From Acuticoccus sp039034015 (GTDB taxonomy: Bacteria; Pseudomonadota; Alphaproteobacteria; Rhizobiales; Amorphaceae), in the NCBI GenBank assembly GCA_039034015.1, contig JBCCBM010000004.1:184770-248769 (forward strand): a stretch of 64,000 nt of DNA, written 5' to 3'. Below the pieces are notes generated by a model, which was not told where the DNA came from, did not search any database, and saw nothing but the letters and a program-made list of their open reading frames with translations. A program made the position numbers and the translations under genes. Of this stretch, positions 50,266 through 59,241 are shown one piece after another (the stretch's first letter is position 1; the number at the start of each line of letters is the position of its first letter).

Positions 50266-52523
50266 GACGCCGTTCGCCGGCGTTCGGCCAGGTTCAAGAA
50301 CGCCGGCAACAGCACCAAATCGGCGATCATCGCGGCCGCGAGCGTGATCGCCGTCAACGCGCCAAAGTGCCGGTTCACCAAAAAGCCGGAGAGGGCGAAG
50401 GGCAAGAAGCTCGCCGCCAGCGCGAGCGACGTCACGATGACGGGGATGCCAACCGCCGCGTAGGCCGTGCGCACCGCCTCCACCATCGAGCCAAGCTCCT
50501 GCCGGTAGCGCTGGTATTTGGCGAGAAGGTGCACGGTGTCGTCCACCACAATGCCGTAGGTGAGGGCGGCCACAACCGTTGCGGCAAACGAGACCTCACC
50601 CACCAAAAAGCCCCAGAGCCCGAAGGCAACGGCAATGGGCAACAGGTTCGGCACCAGGCTCACAAGCCCCATCCGCGCATCGCGCAGCGTGACGATGAGG
50701 ATGAGCGAGATTGCCGCAAGGGCGATCGCCATCCCCGTCACCATTGCCCGCGCGCTGGCAACTGAAAGCCGCGCCGACAGGATGGGAAGCCCTGTCACCA
50801 CAACCGCGTCGGCCGAAAAGCGCTCGGCAGCCGCTGCCCGCGCGCGATCACGAAAGGCGAGCGTGTCGCGGGAGGAGACGCCGCGCATCACAACGCTGAG
50901 CCGCGTGTGCCGCCCATCGGCGGAGATGAGCGACGGCACACCTTCGCGCGTCGCCGCAGCGCTCGCGGCGCGCAAGGCATCCGCGGTGGGCGGCCCGCCC
51001 GCGCCCGTCACCGCCGCCACCAAAAGCGGAAGGCTGTCCACCCGCGCGACCTCCGGCTGGGCGATCAACCAGGCCGTGAGGTCGGCAACGCCTGCGCGCA
51101 CGGCCGCGTCAAACGCGCCGTCGGCGGTCCCGGTGTCGACGGCGACATCGATGATTGTGGTGCCGGATAGGCGCTCTTCAAAAAGGTCGGTCGCCTGGCG
51201 GATCTCGTACCGCTTGTCGAAATAGTGCGAAAATGTGTCGTCCACGCGGATGGCGGAGATGCCGGCAAGGGCGCCGGCGGCAATGGCGATCGTGAGGAGG
51301 ATCATGATTGTCGCGCGGTGGACGCAAAAGACGCCAAGCTGCGCAACGCCCGCGGCAAGGCGCGCGCGGTGGCGGCCCCGGCTTCTGGGCACAATGGTTA
51401 GAAGCGCGGGCAACAGCGTGAAGGTGAGCGCGAGGATGCCCAAAAGGCCGGCGGCGACAATGTTGCCAAGGTCGCGAAAGGGCGGCGCCTCCGCAACGTT
51501 CAGCACCAGGAACGACACGAGCGTTGTTGCCACCGAAAGGAGGATCGGCTTTGCGTTGCGGTCGAGCGCGGTGGCAAGGGCGTCGACTTTGTTGGCCCCC
51601 GCCGCAATCGCCCCCTGCCAGGCAATGGCCACATGGATCGCGCTTGCCACCATAAGGCCCATGAGGACGACGGGCGCCGCGCTCGAAATCCCGTTGATGG
51701 CAATGCCGGACCAGCCGAGGACGCCTGTCGATCCCGTGAGTGTGATCAGCACCAAAAGCATGACCGAGAGCGTGAGCGTGACCGAGCCGAGCGCGATGAA
51801 GACGATGGCCGCCAAAATGCCGAGCTGCATGCCGGCATAGGAATTCACATCGTCCTGGCTTTCGGTGAGGAACGCGTCGTCGATGACGATACGGCCGGTT
51901 TGGAGGAAGCCAATCCCATCAAGGTCGGCGGCGATTTCTTCCTTGATGGCGCGGTGGGCGGCGGCCACCTCGCGGGCCGGGTCGTTGGCCAAAAGGTCGG
52001 GCACGATGGCGGCAACGGCGGTCACCGTGCCGGGGGGGTCGATGAGCGTTGCGATCCGCCCGCCTGCGGCGGCCATGGTGCGCAGGCGCCGTGCGGCGGC
52101 GCGCAGGGTCTCATCATCAGCGGCAAGGGCCGCGTCCGGCGTGATCTCAAGGTTGGAGAGGACAGAGCGGACCGTGCTCACTTCCGGCCGCGCGGCAGAC
52201 GCTTTGGCAACCGTTGCCACCGCGCGCAGCACGGCCGGGGAGAACGCGTCGCCGGTGGCGGGGACGACGAGCGTCACAATCTCGCGGGATTGGCCAAACC
52301 GGGTTTCCACCGCGTCGAAGGCGATGCGCTCGGGCCGCTCTTTGTCGAAATAGACCAAAACGTCAGGGTCGTAGGCAACGTATTGCCCGCCCATCAGTCC
52401 GCCGAAGGCGAGCGCCAACCACAGGGCCACGATCAGGAACCGCAGGCGGTGGATCCATGCCGCCATGGTGCGCGACCAGGCGGCCGCCGGGGCGCTTGGC
52501 CCCTTGCCGGCCGCCATCAACAT
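50262..52523 (-). CDS. RND/MMPL-superfamily transporter
   Basis: A 753-residue membrane protein with about twelve helices in two homologous halves, each with a large periplasmic loop after the first helix (residues about 45-230 and 420-590). YGIVVDDTVHLLAKY in the second half is the MMPL/sterol-sensing-like proton-relay motif, and the first-half counterpart is GLMVASAIHVAIAW. Likely exports a hydrophobic compound, as HpnN-type proteins move hopanoids; no hopanoid genes are adjacent. No dedicated adaptor protein is encoded beside it. Confidence 0.83.
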   Translation of the reverse strand: MLMAAGKGPSAPAAAWSRTMAAWIHRLRFLIVALWLALAFGGLMGGQYVAYDPDVLVYFDKERPERIAFDAVETRFGQSREIVTLVVPATGDAFSPAVLRAVATVAKASAARPEVSTVRSVLSNLEITPDAALAADDETLRAAARRLRTMAAAGGRIATLIDPPGTVTAVAAIVPDLLANDPAREVAAAHRAIKEEIAADLDGIGFLQTGRIVIDDAFLTESQDDVNSYAGMQLGILAAIVFIALGSVTLTLSVMLLVLITLTGSTGVLGWSGIAINGISSAAPVVLMGLMVASAIHVAIAWQGAIAAGANKVDALATALDRNAKPILLSVATTLVSFLVLNVAEAPPFRDLGNIVAAGLLGILALTFTLLPALLTIVPRSRGRHRARLAAGVAQLGVFCVHRATIMILLTIAIAAGALAGISAIRVDDTFSHYFDKRYEIRQATDLFEERLSGTTIIDVAVDTGTADGAFDAAVRAGVADLTAWLIAQPEVARVDSLPLLVAAVTGAGGPPTADALRAASAAATREGVPSLISADGRHTRLSVVMRGVSSRDTLAFRDRARAAAAERFSADAVVVTGLPILSARLSVASARAMVTGMAIALAAISLILIVTLRDARMGLVSLVPNLLPIAVAFGLWGFLVGEVSFAATVVAALTYGIVVDDTVHLLAKYQRYRQELGSMVEAVRTAYAAVGIPVIVTSLALAASFLPFALSGFLVNRHFGALTAITLAAAMIADLVLLPAFLNLAERRRTAS

Positions 52524-52565
52524 GGGCTGTTCAAACCGCGCTCCCGTGGGGCGTTTTGCGACCCT

Positions 52566-52994
52566 TTAGAGCGACGGCGACATCAACCCGCCCAGGATTT
52601 GCGTGACGAACGCAAGGTCTGAACCGGCCGTTGGCGTGCGCCGCTCAAGATAGTCGAACACCTTGCCATCTTTTAAGCCATATTCTGCAATGTCGCGCAC
52701 TTGCGACTGATCGTCGAGGTAAACGACCAGGATGCGACGATCGCGCACGGACGCCTTTTGAAACGCAAGGGTGCGCCCGGATGTCTGCGAGATATAATAA
52801 AGGGCCTCCCCATCGGCGAGGCCCGTGGTGGTGGGCGTGCCAAGGGCGAGGAACACCTGCTCGCGGGAGGAGCCGACGGGCACCTGCTCGAGCTGATCGG
52901 CGGTCACGACCTGGCCGCGCGAGTAGGTCTCGCCCACCGCACAGGCGCTGAGCGCCAGGGCGAGCCCACCAGCAAAGGCCAGCTTGATCAGCAT
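52566..52994 (-). CDS. BamE/SmpA-like outer-membrane lipoprotein
   Basis: A 142-residue lipoprotein. The leader ends in LALALSAC, a lipobox with Cys17 as lipid site. The SmpA/OmlA domain follows: VPVGSSREQVFLALGTPTTTG and LYYISQTSGR. BamE is an accessory subunit of the BAM complex that inserts outer-membrane proteins. The start at MLIKLAF is chosen because the signal peptide begins there. It diverges from the cytochrome bc1 chaperone gene across 52 bp, an arrangement conserved in Hyphomicrobiales. Confidence 0.87.
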   Translation of the reverse strand: MLIKLAFAGGLALALSACAVGETYSRGQVVTADQLEQVPVGSSREQVFLALGTPTTTGLADGEALYYISQTSGRTLAFQKASVRDRRILVVYLDDQSQVRDIAEYGLKDGKVFDYLERRTPTAGSDLAFVTQILGGLMSPSL

Positions 52995-53046
52995 CTCGAA
53001 ACGGCGGCCGGCCCGCCTATGTTTCGCCTTCAAGGGAACATTTCTC

Positions 53047-53577
53047 ATGCTGCGCTTCTTCCGGAAAAAACCCACAAATCCCGCAATGCAACGCCTCTAC
53101 GAAGGGGTGGTCGCACAGGCCCGCACGCCCGTCTTCTATCAGACATTTTCCGTGCCCGACACGCTCGACGGACGGTTCGATATGGTGGTGTTTCACCTGT
53201 GGCCGGTTGTGGATGCGTTAAGGGACGAGGCAGGCAACATTTCGGATGACGGGCAGGCGCTGTTTGACATCTTTGTGGCAGATATGGAGGGGAACCTGCG
53301 CACCATCGGGGTCGGCGACACCTCCTTCCCCAAAAAGATGAAGGCCATCGGCCGCTCATTTTATGGCCGGTTCGACGCGTACCGCACCGCCCACCCCGAC
53401 CCGGAGGCCCTTGCCGACGTGATTGCCCGCAACGTGTTTGACGATGGCACCGAGGCCAGTGACCCAAGGGCCGCCGCCCTTGCGCACTATGGCATCGCGA
53501 TGCGCGCGGCGGCGGGCACCGTCCCCACCGTTGCCTGGCCCGACCCGGACATGTTTGTGCCAAAGGCTGCGGCGTGA
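53047..53577 (+). CDS. ubiquinol-cytochrome c chaperone (CBP3/UQCC1 family)
   Basis: A 176-residue protein of the CBP3 family (LYEGVVAQARTPVFYQTF, DTLDGRFDMVVFHLWPVVDAL, FVADMEGNLRTIGVGDTSFPKKMKAIGRSFYGR). It helps assemble cytochrome b into the bc1 complex. The basic N-terminus may contact the membrane or ribosome. Its stop overlaps the GTG start of the DUF177 gene (GTGA). First gene of a conserved operon leading to plsX and fabH. Confidence 0.9.
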   Translation: MLRFFRKKPTNPAMQRLYEGVVAQARTPVFYQTFSVPDTLDGRFDMVVFHLWPVVDALRDEAGNISDDGQALFDIFVADMEGNLRTIGVGDTSFPKKMKAIGRSFYGRFDAYRTAHPDPEALADVIARNVFDDGTEASDPRAAALAHYGIAMRAAAGTVPTVAWPDPDMFVPKAAA

Positions 53578-54083
53578 CGGCGCGGCTTTCTCGGCCCATC
53601 ACCATCCGTCGCCTTGCCAAAGAGGAGGCCCACACGGTGACCGCCGATGAGGCGGAGCGGCGGCAAATTGCCGAGGCGCTCGACCTTGTGGCGATCGACC
53701 GTCTTTCGGCCGAGGTGAGCGTTAAACCCTGGCGCCGGGAGGGCGTGCGGGTGAGTGGCACTGTGCGCGCGGCGGTCAGCCAGCCCTGCGTCGTCACCCT
53801 CGAACCGGTGCCTGGCACCGTGGAGGAGGCGTTCACCCTCCGCCTCGATCCGGAGGCCAGCGAGGCCGCCACGGTCGACATTGACCCCGACAGCGAGGAT
53901 CCGCCCGAGCGGCTGGAGAGTGACGTTGTCGACATCGGCGCCATTGTGCTCGAACACTTTGTGCTCGGCCTCGACCCCTATCCCCGCGCGGAGGGTGTGG
54001 CCTTTGAGGGGCACATTGAGGACGACGAGCCCGAAACCTCGCCCTTCGCCGCGCTCAAAACGCTCAAAGATCGGGCGGAGTGA
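53574..54083 (+). CDS. YceD-family (DUF177) protein
   Basis: A 169-residue DUF177 protein. The conserved elements are VSGTVRAAVSQPCVVTLEPVPGTVEEAFTLRL and VVDIGAIVLEHFVLGLDPYPRAEG. The pair of cysteines found in many homologues is reduced to one here (QPCVVT). The family is linked to 23S rRNA accumulation, and in many bacteria is followed by rpmF; here no rpmF lies in the 96-bp gap before plsX, as in other alphaproteobacteria. GTG start by overlap with the previous gene. Confidence 0.87.
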   Translation: MTARLSRPITIRRLAKEEAHTVTADEAERRQIAEALDLVAIDRLSAEVSVKPWRREGVRVSGTVRAAVSQPCVVTLEPVPGTVEEAFTLRLDPEASEAATVDIDPDSEDPPERLESDVVDIGAIVLEHFVLGLDPYPRAEGVAFEGHIEDDEPETSPFAALKTLKDRAE

Positions 54084-54179
54084 CGGTTCCGTGTGCGCGC
54101 CAACTCCACTATGGTCCGCGCCGCACCGGCCGTGTGGGGCGGGCATGGGCCCGCCGGGCCAAGGCATGAGCGAGGCTTG

Positions 54180-55238
54180 ATGAGCGCTGCGACCGTCCGA
54201 CTGGCCATCGATGCGATGGGTGGGGATGAGGGCCCCGCGATGGTCATCCCAGGGCTTGCGATCGCGCGCACCCGCTGCCCCGCGCTCCATTTTGACCTTT
54301 TTGGCGACGAGGCGGACTTGAAGGCGCATCTGGCCGCGCACCCCACGCTTGCCGATTGCGCAACGGTCCACCACACGACCGTCTCGATCCCCATGAACGC
54401 CAAGCCCAGCGCTGCGCTGCGCATGGGCCGGCGCGACAGTTCCATGTGGCGCGCGCTCGACGCCCTCAAGGGCCGCGACGATGACCCTCCCGCCGCCATG
54501 GTCTCCGCCGGCAACACTGGCGCGCTGATGGCCATGGCGCTTTTTTGTCTGCGCCCCATGGCGGGGGTCGACCGGCCGGCGCTCGCCGCCATTTGGCCCA
54601 CCGTGCGCGGCGAAAGCATTGTCCTTGATGTGGGCGCCTCCATTGGTGTTGACACCAAAAACCTCGTCACCCACGCCATTTTGGGCGCGGCCATGTCCCG
54701 CGCCGTCTTTGGGATCGACAAGCCCACCGTTGGCCTTTTGAACATTGGCGTTGAAGAGGTGAAGGGGCTTGAAGAGGTGCGCGAGGCCGGCCAAATCCTG
54801 CGCGAGAAAAACCTCCCCTCCATGCGCTACGAAGGCTTTGTGGAGGGTGATGATATTGGCAGAGGCGCCACCGATGTTGTGGTCACCGAAGGCTTTTCGG
54901 GCAATATTGCGCTGAAAACTGCGGAAGGCACCGCCCGCCAGCTGGCCGAATATTTGCGCATGGCGATCGGCAGGACCCTTCGCGCGCGCATCGGCTACCT
55001 TTTGGCAAAGCCCGCCTTTGCCCGCCTGCGGGACAAGATGGACCCGCGTAAAATCAACGGCGCCGTGTTTCTCGGCCTCAACGGCCTTGCCATCAAGAGC
55101 CACGGCGGCACGGATGCGGAAGGCTTTGCAAGCGCTGTCGAGCTTGCCCACGACATGGTGCGCAATGACCTTTTGCGCCGAATTGCGGCCGATGTTGCCG
55201 CGCTAGAGGAGACCAAAGAGCTTGCAAACGCGCGTTGA
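54180..55238 (+). CDS. plsX: phosphate acyltransferase PlsX
   Basis: A 352-residue enzyme that turns acyl-ACP into acyl phosphate for phospholipid synthesis. IDAMGGDEGP at the N-terminus, SAGNTGALMAMALF, DVGASIGVDTKNLV and VVVTEGFSGNIALKTAEG are the family motifs. It is peripheral on the cytoplasmic membrane. GAGG lies six bases before the ATG. Its 3' end overlaps the proposed fabH start by 17 bp. Confidence 0.94.
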   Translation: MSAATVRLAIDAMGGDEGPAMVIPGLAIARTRCPALHFDLFGDEADLKAHLAAHPTLADCATVHHTTVSIPMNAKPSAALRMGRRDSSMWRALDALKGRDDDPPAAMVSAGNTGALMAMALFCLRPMAGVDRPALAAIWPTVRGESIVLDVGASIGVDTKNLVTHAILGAAMSRAVFGIDKPTVGLLNIGVEEVKGLEEVREAGQILREKNLPSMRYEGFVEGDDIGRGATDVVVTEGFSGNIALKTAEGTARQLAEYLRMAIGRTLRARIGYLLAKPAFARLRDKMDPRKINGAVFLGLNGLAIKSHGGTDAEGFASAVELAHDMVRNDLLRRIAADVAALEETKELANAR

Positions 55239-56244
55239 CCCTGTGGCGGCCGCACGCCTTTCCGCCCAAGCGCCCCACACTTTGGTGGTGTCGGTGGGTG
55301 CGGCGCTGCCGGAGCGAAAGCTCTCCAACGATGACCTGGCCGCCATGGTCGACACGTCCGACGAGTGGATCTCCGCCCGCACCGGGATCAAGCACCGGCA
55401 CCTTGCCGCCGATGGCGAGTTCACCTCCCACCTTGCCACCCGCGCCGCAAAAGCCGCGCTTGAAAACGCGGGCGTCGCGGCGGACAGCGTCGACCTCATC
55501 ATCGTGGCGACCGCAACGCCCGACCTCACCTTTCCCGCAACCGCCGTCATCGTGCAGGACAAGCTCGGGATCCGCGGCGGCGCAGCCTTTGACGTTGCGG
55601 CCGCCTGCTCCGGCTTTGTTTATGCGCTGACCACCGCCGATGCGATGATCCGCACGGGCGCTGCCCGCCGCGCGCTGGTGATTGGCGCTGAAACCTTCTC
55701 GCGCATTCTCGATTGGACGGACCGGACGACCTGCGTCCTCTTTGGCGATGGGGCGGGCGCGGTGTTGCTTGAGCGGGGCGAGGGGGCCGCGGCCGGCGCA
55801 TCGCCCCGGGGCGTGATTGCGTGTGCGCTGCGCTCAGACGGCGCGCACCGGGAAAAACTTTTTGTCGATGGTGGGCCGTCCAGCTCCCAAACCTCCGGCC
55901 ATGTGCGCATGCGCGGGCAGGAAGTGTTTCGCTTTGCGGTGCAAGCGACGGTCGACGTTGTTGAAGATGTGATGGCGCGGGCGGCGATTACGGCGGCAGA
56001 TATCGATTGGTTCGTGCCCCACCAGGCGAACAAACGCATCATCGATGCGAGCGCGAAGAAGCTTGGCATTGCCCCCGAAAAGGTCGTGCTGACTGTGGCC
56101 GACCACGGGAACACATCCGCCGCCTCCATTCCCCTTGCGCTCAACGTTGCGGTGCAAGATGGCCGGATCAAGCCGGGCGACCTTGTGCTTCTGGAAGCGC
56201 TGGGCGGCGGCTTCACCTGGGGGGCGGTTGCCCTACGCTGGTGA
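55222..56244 (+). CDS. fabH: 3-oxoacyl-ACP synthase III
   Basis: A 340-residue ketoacyl synthase III with the full triad Cys128 (AAACSGF), His266 (VPHQANKR) and Asn296 (DHGNTSAA). It condenses acetyl-CoA with malonyl-ACP to start fatty-acid synthesis. The start is uncertain: the TTG given overlaps plsX, and the family core (SVGAALPERKL) begins about residue 23, so GTG codons at 55243 or 55285 are alternatives. Conserved plsX-fabH-ihfA order. Confidence 0.93.
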   Translation: MQTRVDPVAAARLSAQAPHTLVVSVGAALPERKLSNDDLAAMVDTSDEWISARTGIKHRHLAADGEFTSHLATRAAKAALENAGVAADSVDLIIVATATPDLTFPATAVIVQDKLGIRGGAAFDVAAACSGFVYALTTADAMIRTGAARRALVIGAETFSRILDWTDRTTCVLFGDGAGAVLLERGEGAAAGASPRGVIACALRSDGAHREKLFVDGGPSSSQTSGHVRMRGQEVFRFAVQATVDVVEDVMARAAITAADIDWFVPHQANKRIIDASAKKLGIAPEKVVLTVADHGNTSAASIPLALNVAVQDGRIKPGDLVLLEALGGGFTWGAVALRW

Positions 56245-56287
56245 ATGGCCGGCCGAAAAACGCCCGGCGACCGTGACTTTCCTGCAA

Positions 56288-56316
56288 TTGACCGGTTCTT
56301 AACCGTCACCTACGGT
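56288..56316 (+). promoter_or_regulatory. possible promoter for ihfA
   Basis: TTGACC (56288-56293) and TACGGT (56311-56316) stand exactly 17 bp apart in the 121-bp gap before ihfA. The -10 box is weak; shown as a candidate only. Confidence 0.35.
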
Positions 56317-56365
56317 CTGCGCATTAACGCGGCATTTTTCGGACCAAAAGGGTCGGTGGCACACA

Positions 56366-56677
56366 ATGGCAGGACGCACTTTGACGCGCGCGGACCTCGC
56401 GAATGCCATCCACCAGAACCTTGATGTCTCGCGCGCCGAGGCCGCTGTCCTCCTCGATCAAATCTTGGAAGAGATGGCCGCTGCCATGGAGCGGGGCGAA
56501 CAGGTGCGCCTCTCTTCCTTTGGCACCTTTGCGATCCGGGACAAGAAAGAGCGCCTCGGCCGCAACCCCAAAACCGGCGAAGAGGTGCCCATCGACGCGC
56601 GCCGCGTCGTCACCTTCAAGCCGAGCGATGTGTTGAAGCGTTTCGTCAATGGCGAAACTGAGGGAGCGGAGGGCTGA
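56366..56677 (+). CDS. ihfA: integration host factor subunit alpha
   Basis: A 103-residue HU/IHF-family DNA-bending protein. TLTRADLANAIHQ opens the protein, VRLSSFGTFAIRDKKERLGRNPKTGEEVPI forms the DNA-gripping arm with the intercalating proline (NPKTGE), and FKPSDVLKRFVN closes it. It acts with IHF-beta, encoded elsewhere. Its TGA stop overlaps the proposed CTG start of the MerR-like gene, and GGAG sequences in its last codons serve as ribosome-binding site for that gene. Confidence 0.95.
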   Translation: MAGRTLTRADLANAIHQNLDVSRAEAAVLLDQILEEMAAAMERGEQVRLSSFGTFAIRDKKERLGRNPKTGEEVPIDARRVVTFKPSDVLKRFVNGETEGAEG

Positions 56678-57117
56678 CCGCACCCTTTCCCGCCGATCGC
56701 CTGGCGAAAAAGCTGGGCGTCCCATCCTCCGTCCTCACCTTTTTGGAAAGCCAGTTTCCCGAAGCACGGGCCATCCGCGATGAGGGTGCGCGGGCCTACC
56801 GGGCAGCGGATGCTGCGTTTTTGGCCGGCGTCGTCGACCTTCTTTATGGCGAGGGGCTGCCGTTTCGCGATGTGCAGGCCATGGCCCGCAGCGCCAAGCG
56901 GGCTGACATTGTGGCCAAGGGCGCGGCCTGGCTGCGCCTCGGCTCGGTGGCGGAAGCCGCCCCCGCCACCGCCATCCCCAGCGATGCGGTCGTGCGCCCC
57001 CGCGCAACGCTGGCGCCCAAGGCTGACAAAGAGCCGCCCGACAAGGACGCCATCCTTCGCGAGCTGATGGCCTGCGTGCGCCTGTTGTCGGACGCGCGGG
57101 ACGATCCCTCGTCCTGA
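56674..57117 (+). CDS. MerR-family regulator, non-canonical CTG start proposed
   Basis: A MerR-like winged-helix protein, about 147 residues. The DNA-binding part reads ADRLAKKLGVPSSVLTFLESQFPEARAIRDEGARAYRAAD, then a dimer-helix and a low-complexity tail. The frame is open from 56662, but has no ATG, GTG or TTG before 56743, which would cut away the first half of the winged helix. CTG at 56674 overlaps the ihfA stop (CTGA) and follows GGAGCGGAGGG, so it is the likely start. ihfA-MerR is a standard alphaproteobacterial pair. A lost start or sequencing error is the alternative. Confidence 0.72.
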   Translation: MTAPFPADRLAKKLGVPSSVLTFLESQFPEARAIRDEGARAYRAADAAFLAGVVDLLYGEGLPFRDVQAMARSAKRADIVAKGAAWLRLGSVAEAAPATAIPSDAVVRPRATLAPKADKEPPDKDAILRELMACVRLLSDARDDPSS

Positions 57118-57253
57118 CCCGTGCGCGGCCTGAGGCATGGCCGCTTGCGGCTTGGGGATTGTGCCCCTCCGGCGCCAATGGCCGGCTGTTGCGCCAGCCA
57201 TGGCCCGCCATCGTGGTGTAGGGTTGCGCGATGCACACGCAAGGCGAGCGCCC

Positions 57254-58579
57254 ATGACGTCCACCCCTGCCGCACCTGCACCAGCCCCCGCCCGCGCCCC
57301 CGCCAAGACGAGACGCACGCTTCTGGCAGGCTCAGTCGGCAACGCGTTGGAATGGTATGATTTTGCCATCTACGGCTTTCTTGCCCCCATCATCGCGCCG
57401 CTCTTCTTCCCGTCTGACGATCCGACCGCCTCGCTTTTGGCGGTCTATGGCGCGTTCGCCGCGGGGTACCTTGCCCGGCCGCTGGGTGCCGCGCTCTTTG
57501 GCTATGTGGGCGACCGGTATGGGCGCCGTGTCGTCCTTCTGATCACCGTCACCATGATGGGCATCTGCTCGTTGGCGATCGGGTTGTTGCCCACCGCGGA
57601 GGCCATCGGCGCGACCGCGGGGCTCCTCCTCCTGGTGCTGCGCGTTTTGCAAGGGATCTCCGTCGGCGGCGAATTCACCGGCTCATCCGTCTTCATCGCC
57701 GAGACAGCGCCGCCTGAAAAACGGGGTTTTTATGCAAGCTTCATCGTGGCGGGCGCGGTGGGGGGCTTCCTCCTCGGCTCGCTGGTTGCCACCGCGCTCA
57801 CCAATTTCTTCGACGATGAGGCCATCAAAGACGGCCTTTGGCGCGTCCCGTTCATGGCCGGCATCCTCATCATGGGGCTGTGTGCGGTCCTGCGGCGCAG
57901 TGTGTCCGATGCCCCGGCGCACCCGGCGCAAGAAGCGGCGCGCTCCCCGCTGGTGGACGCGTTCACCCACCACTGGCGGGATCTTTTGCGGATTATGGGC
58001 CTGGTGATTGCCAACGCCGTCACGTTTTACATGCTCTTCACCTACGCCGCGTCGTACCTCACCGACATCATGCACGTGTCGACGGCCACAGCGCTCGACA
58101 TCAGCACGCTCACCCTTGTTGTGATGCTGCTCGCCCCAATTCTCGCCGCCTGGGTGTCCGACAAGGTCGGGCGGCGGCCGCTCGCGCTTTTGGGCACGGG
58201 CGGGCTCGTTCTGACGGCCTATCCCTTTTGGTGGCTCATCCACCACCAGGACCCGGTGGTGATCTTGGCGGGCCAGGTGGGGATGACGTTGGTGTTCTCC
58301 ATTTACGTCGGCCTCATCCCTGTGATGTTGGCTGAGCTCAGCAAAGCCGCCGTGCGGGTCAGTGTCTCCTCGATCGGCTACAATATGACGCTCGCTCTTT
58401 TCGGTGGACTGACGCCCTTGGTGGTCACATGGCTGGTGGCGCGCACGGCGGATGACTTTGTGCCTGCCTATGTGATCATGCTGGCGGCGGCCATCAGCTT
58501 TGCAACAATCCTCTTCACTGTGCCCGAAACCCGCGGCCAACCGCTCACAAGCCGCACCGATGAGCGCCAGGACCCATAG
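57254..58579 (+). CDS. MHS-family (MFS) metabolite:proton symporter
   Basis: A 441-residue major facilitator with twelve predicted helices. GNALEWYDFAIYGFLAP and GYVGDRYGRRVVLL (loop 2-3 motif) and LQGISVGGEFTGSSVFIAE are hallmarks of the ProP/KgtP/citrate symporter group. It imports an organic acid or osmolyte with protons. Its last codons run into the first, degenerate unit of the 27-bp tandem array that follows. No catabolic genes are adjacent, so the cargo cannot be guessed. Confidence 0.9.
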   Translation: MTSTPAAPAPAPARAPAKTRRTLLAGSVGNALEWYDFAIYGFLAPIIAPLFFPSDDPTASLLAVYGAFAAGYLARPLGAALFGYVGDRYGRRVVLLITVTMMGICSLAIGLLPTAEAIGATAGLLLLVLRVLQGISVGGEFTGSSVFIAETAPPEKRGFYASFIVAGAVGGFLLGSLVATALTNFFDDEAIKDGLWRVPFMAGILIMGLCAVLRRSVSDAPAHPAQEAARSPLVDAFTHHWRDLLRIMGLVIANAVTFYMLFTYAASYLTDIMHVSTATALDISTLTLVVMLLAPILAAWVSDKVGRRPLALLGTGGLVLTAYPFWWLIHHQDPVVILAGQVGMTLVFSIYVGLIPVMLAELSKAAVRVSVSSIGYNMTLALFGGLTPLVVTWLVARTADDFVPAYVIMLAAAISFATILFTVPETRGQPLTSRTDERQDP

Positions 58580-58730
58580 GGAGCCCGCGACCGCCATGAC
58601 CCAGAGGGAGCCCGCGACCGCCATGACCCAGAGGGAGCCCGCGACCGCCATGACCCAGAGGGAGCCCGCGACCGCAATGACCCAGAGGGAGCCCGCGACC
58701 GCCATGACCCAGAGGGAGCCCGCGACCGCA
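58569..58730 (+). repeat. 27-bp tandem array, five exact-length copies plus one degenerate
   Basis: Units begin at 58596, 58623, 58650, 58677 and 58704, with a degenerate unit at 58569 (three changes). Each encodes Met-Thr-Gln-Arg-Glu-Pro-Ala-Thr-Ala in the frame of the next gene and carries an ATG and a GGGAG. Copies are nearly identical (gcc/gca end), implying recent expansion by slippage or recombination. Confidence 0.92.
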
Positions 58731-59210
58731 ATGATCCCGCCCCCGCGCCTGCGCCGCGCTGTCATCCTCCACACCCTTGTCGGCGTGTTGATGTCGGTGG
58801 GGACTGCGTTCTTCGCCAACGCCCAAAGCGCGTTTCCCAACATGGTGGGCACGTGGGGCATCATCAGCGGGCAGGTGATTACCCATGAGGGCAAAGTCCT
58901 ATCGCTGAGTGATATGCCGGGCGGCGAAGTCATCGTTGAGGCCCAAACCGGCCCAACCTTCCGCGGGATCTACCGCTGGGAGCACCCGGAAGAGACCGTT
59001 CTCCACGATGGGGAGGACACGACCAACGCCGCGGAAGAGGCATTTCTGGGCGTCTTCTCCGCGAACGGGCGCACGTTCGTTTTGGCCGACACGCCCGATC
59101 GCGGCTACTGGTTCGGCGAGTTCCTGGAAAACGGCGACGTTGTTCTGCGCTACGTCGAAAGCGGCCCGTTTGCGGCCGCCGGCTATTCCGTGATGCGGCG
59201 GTCGCCTTAG
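58731..59210 (+). CDS. secreted protein of unknown function behind tandem start codons
   Basis: A protein of 159 residues from the first ATG after the array, or up to 54 residues longer if an upstream repeat ATG is used. RRAVILHTLVGVLMSVGTAFFANAQ is a signal peptide or anchor. The mature part, MVGTWGIISGQVITHEGK and GIYRWEHPEE...FLGVFSANGRTFVLADTPDRGYWFGEFLENGDVVLRYVESG, looks like a small lipocalin-like or AOC-like beta-barrel. No named family was recognised. The neighbouring AOC-barrel gene, convergent 31 bp away, is also exported. Confidence 0.65.
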   Translation: MIPPPRLRRAVILHTLVGVLMSVGTAFFANAQSAFPNMVGTWGIISGQVITHEGKVLSLSDMPGGEVIVEAQTGPTFRGIYRWEHPEETVLHDGEDTTNAAEEAFLGVFSANGRTFVLADTPDRGYWFGEFLENGDVVLRYVESGPFAAAGYSVMRRSP

Positions 59211-59241
59211 CGGGCGGCCGCAAACTGCTCTCAACCGGACT

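Noticed and set aside
53487..55151. A 554-codon minus-strand open frame across DUF177 and plsX
   Set aside because: No recognisable motif; both genes under it are conserved housekeeping genes on the plus strand.
58569..58730. CRISPR array
   Set aside because: The 27-bp units are head to tail without spacers, and no cas genes are near.
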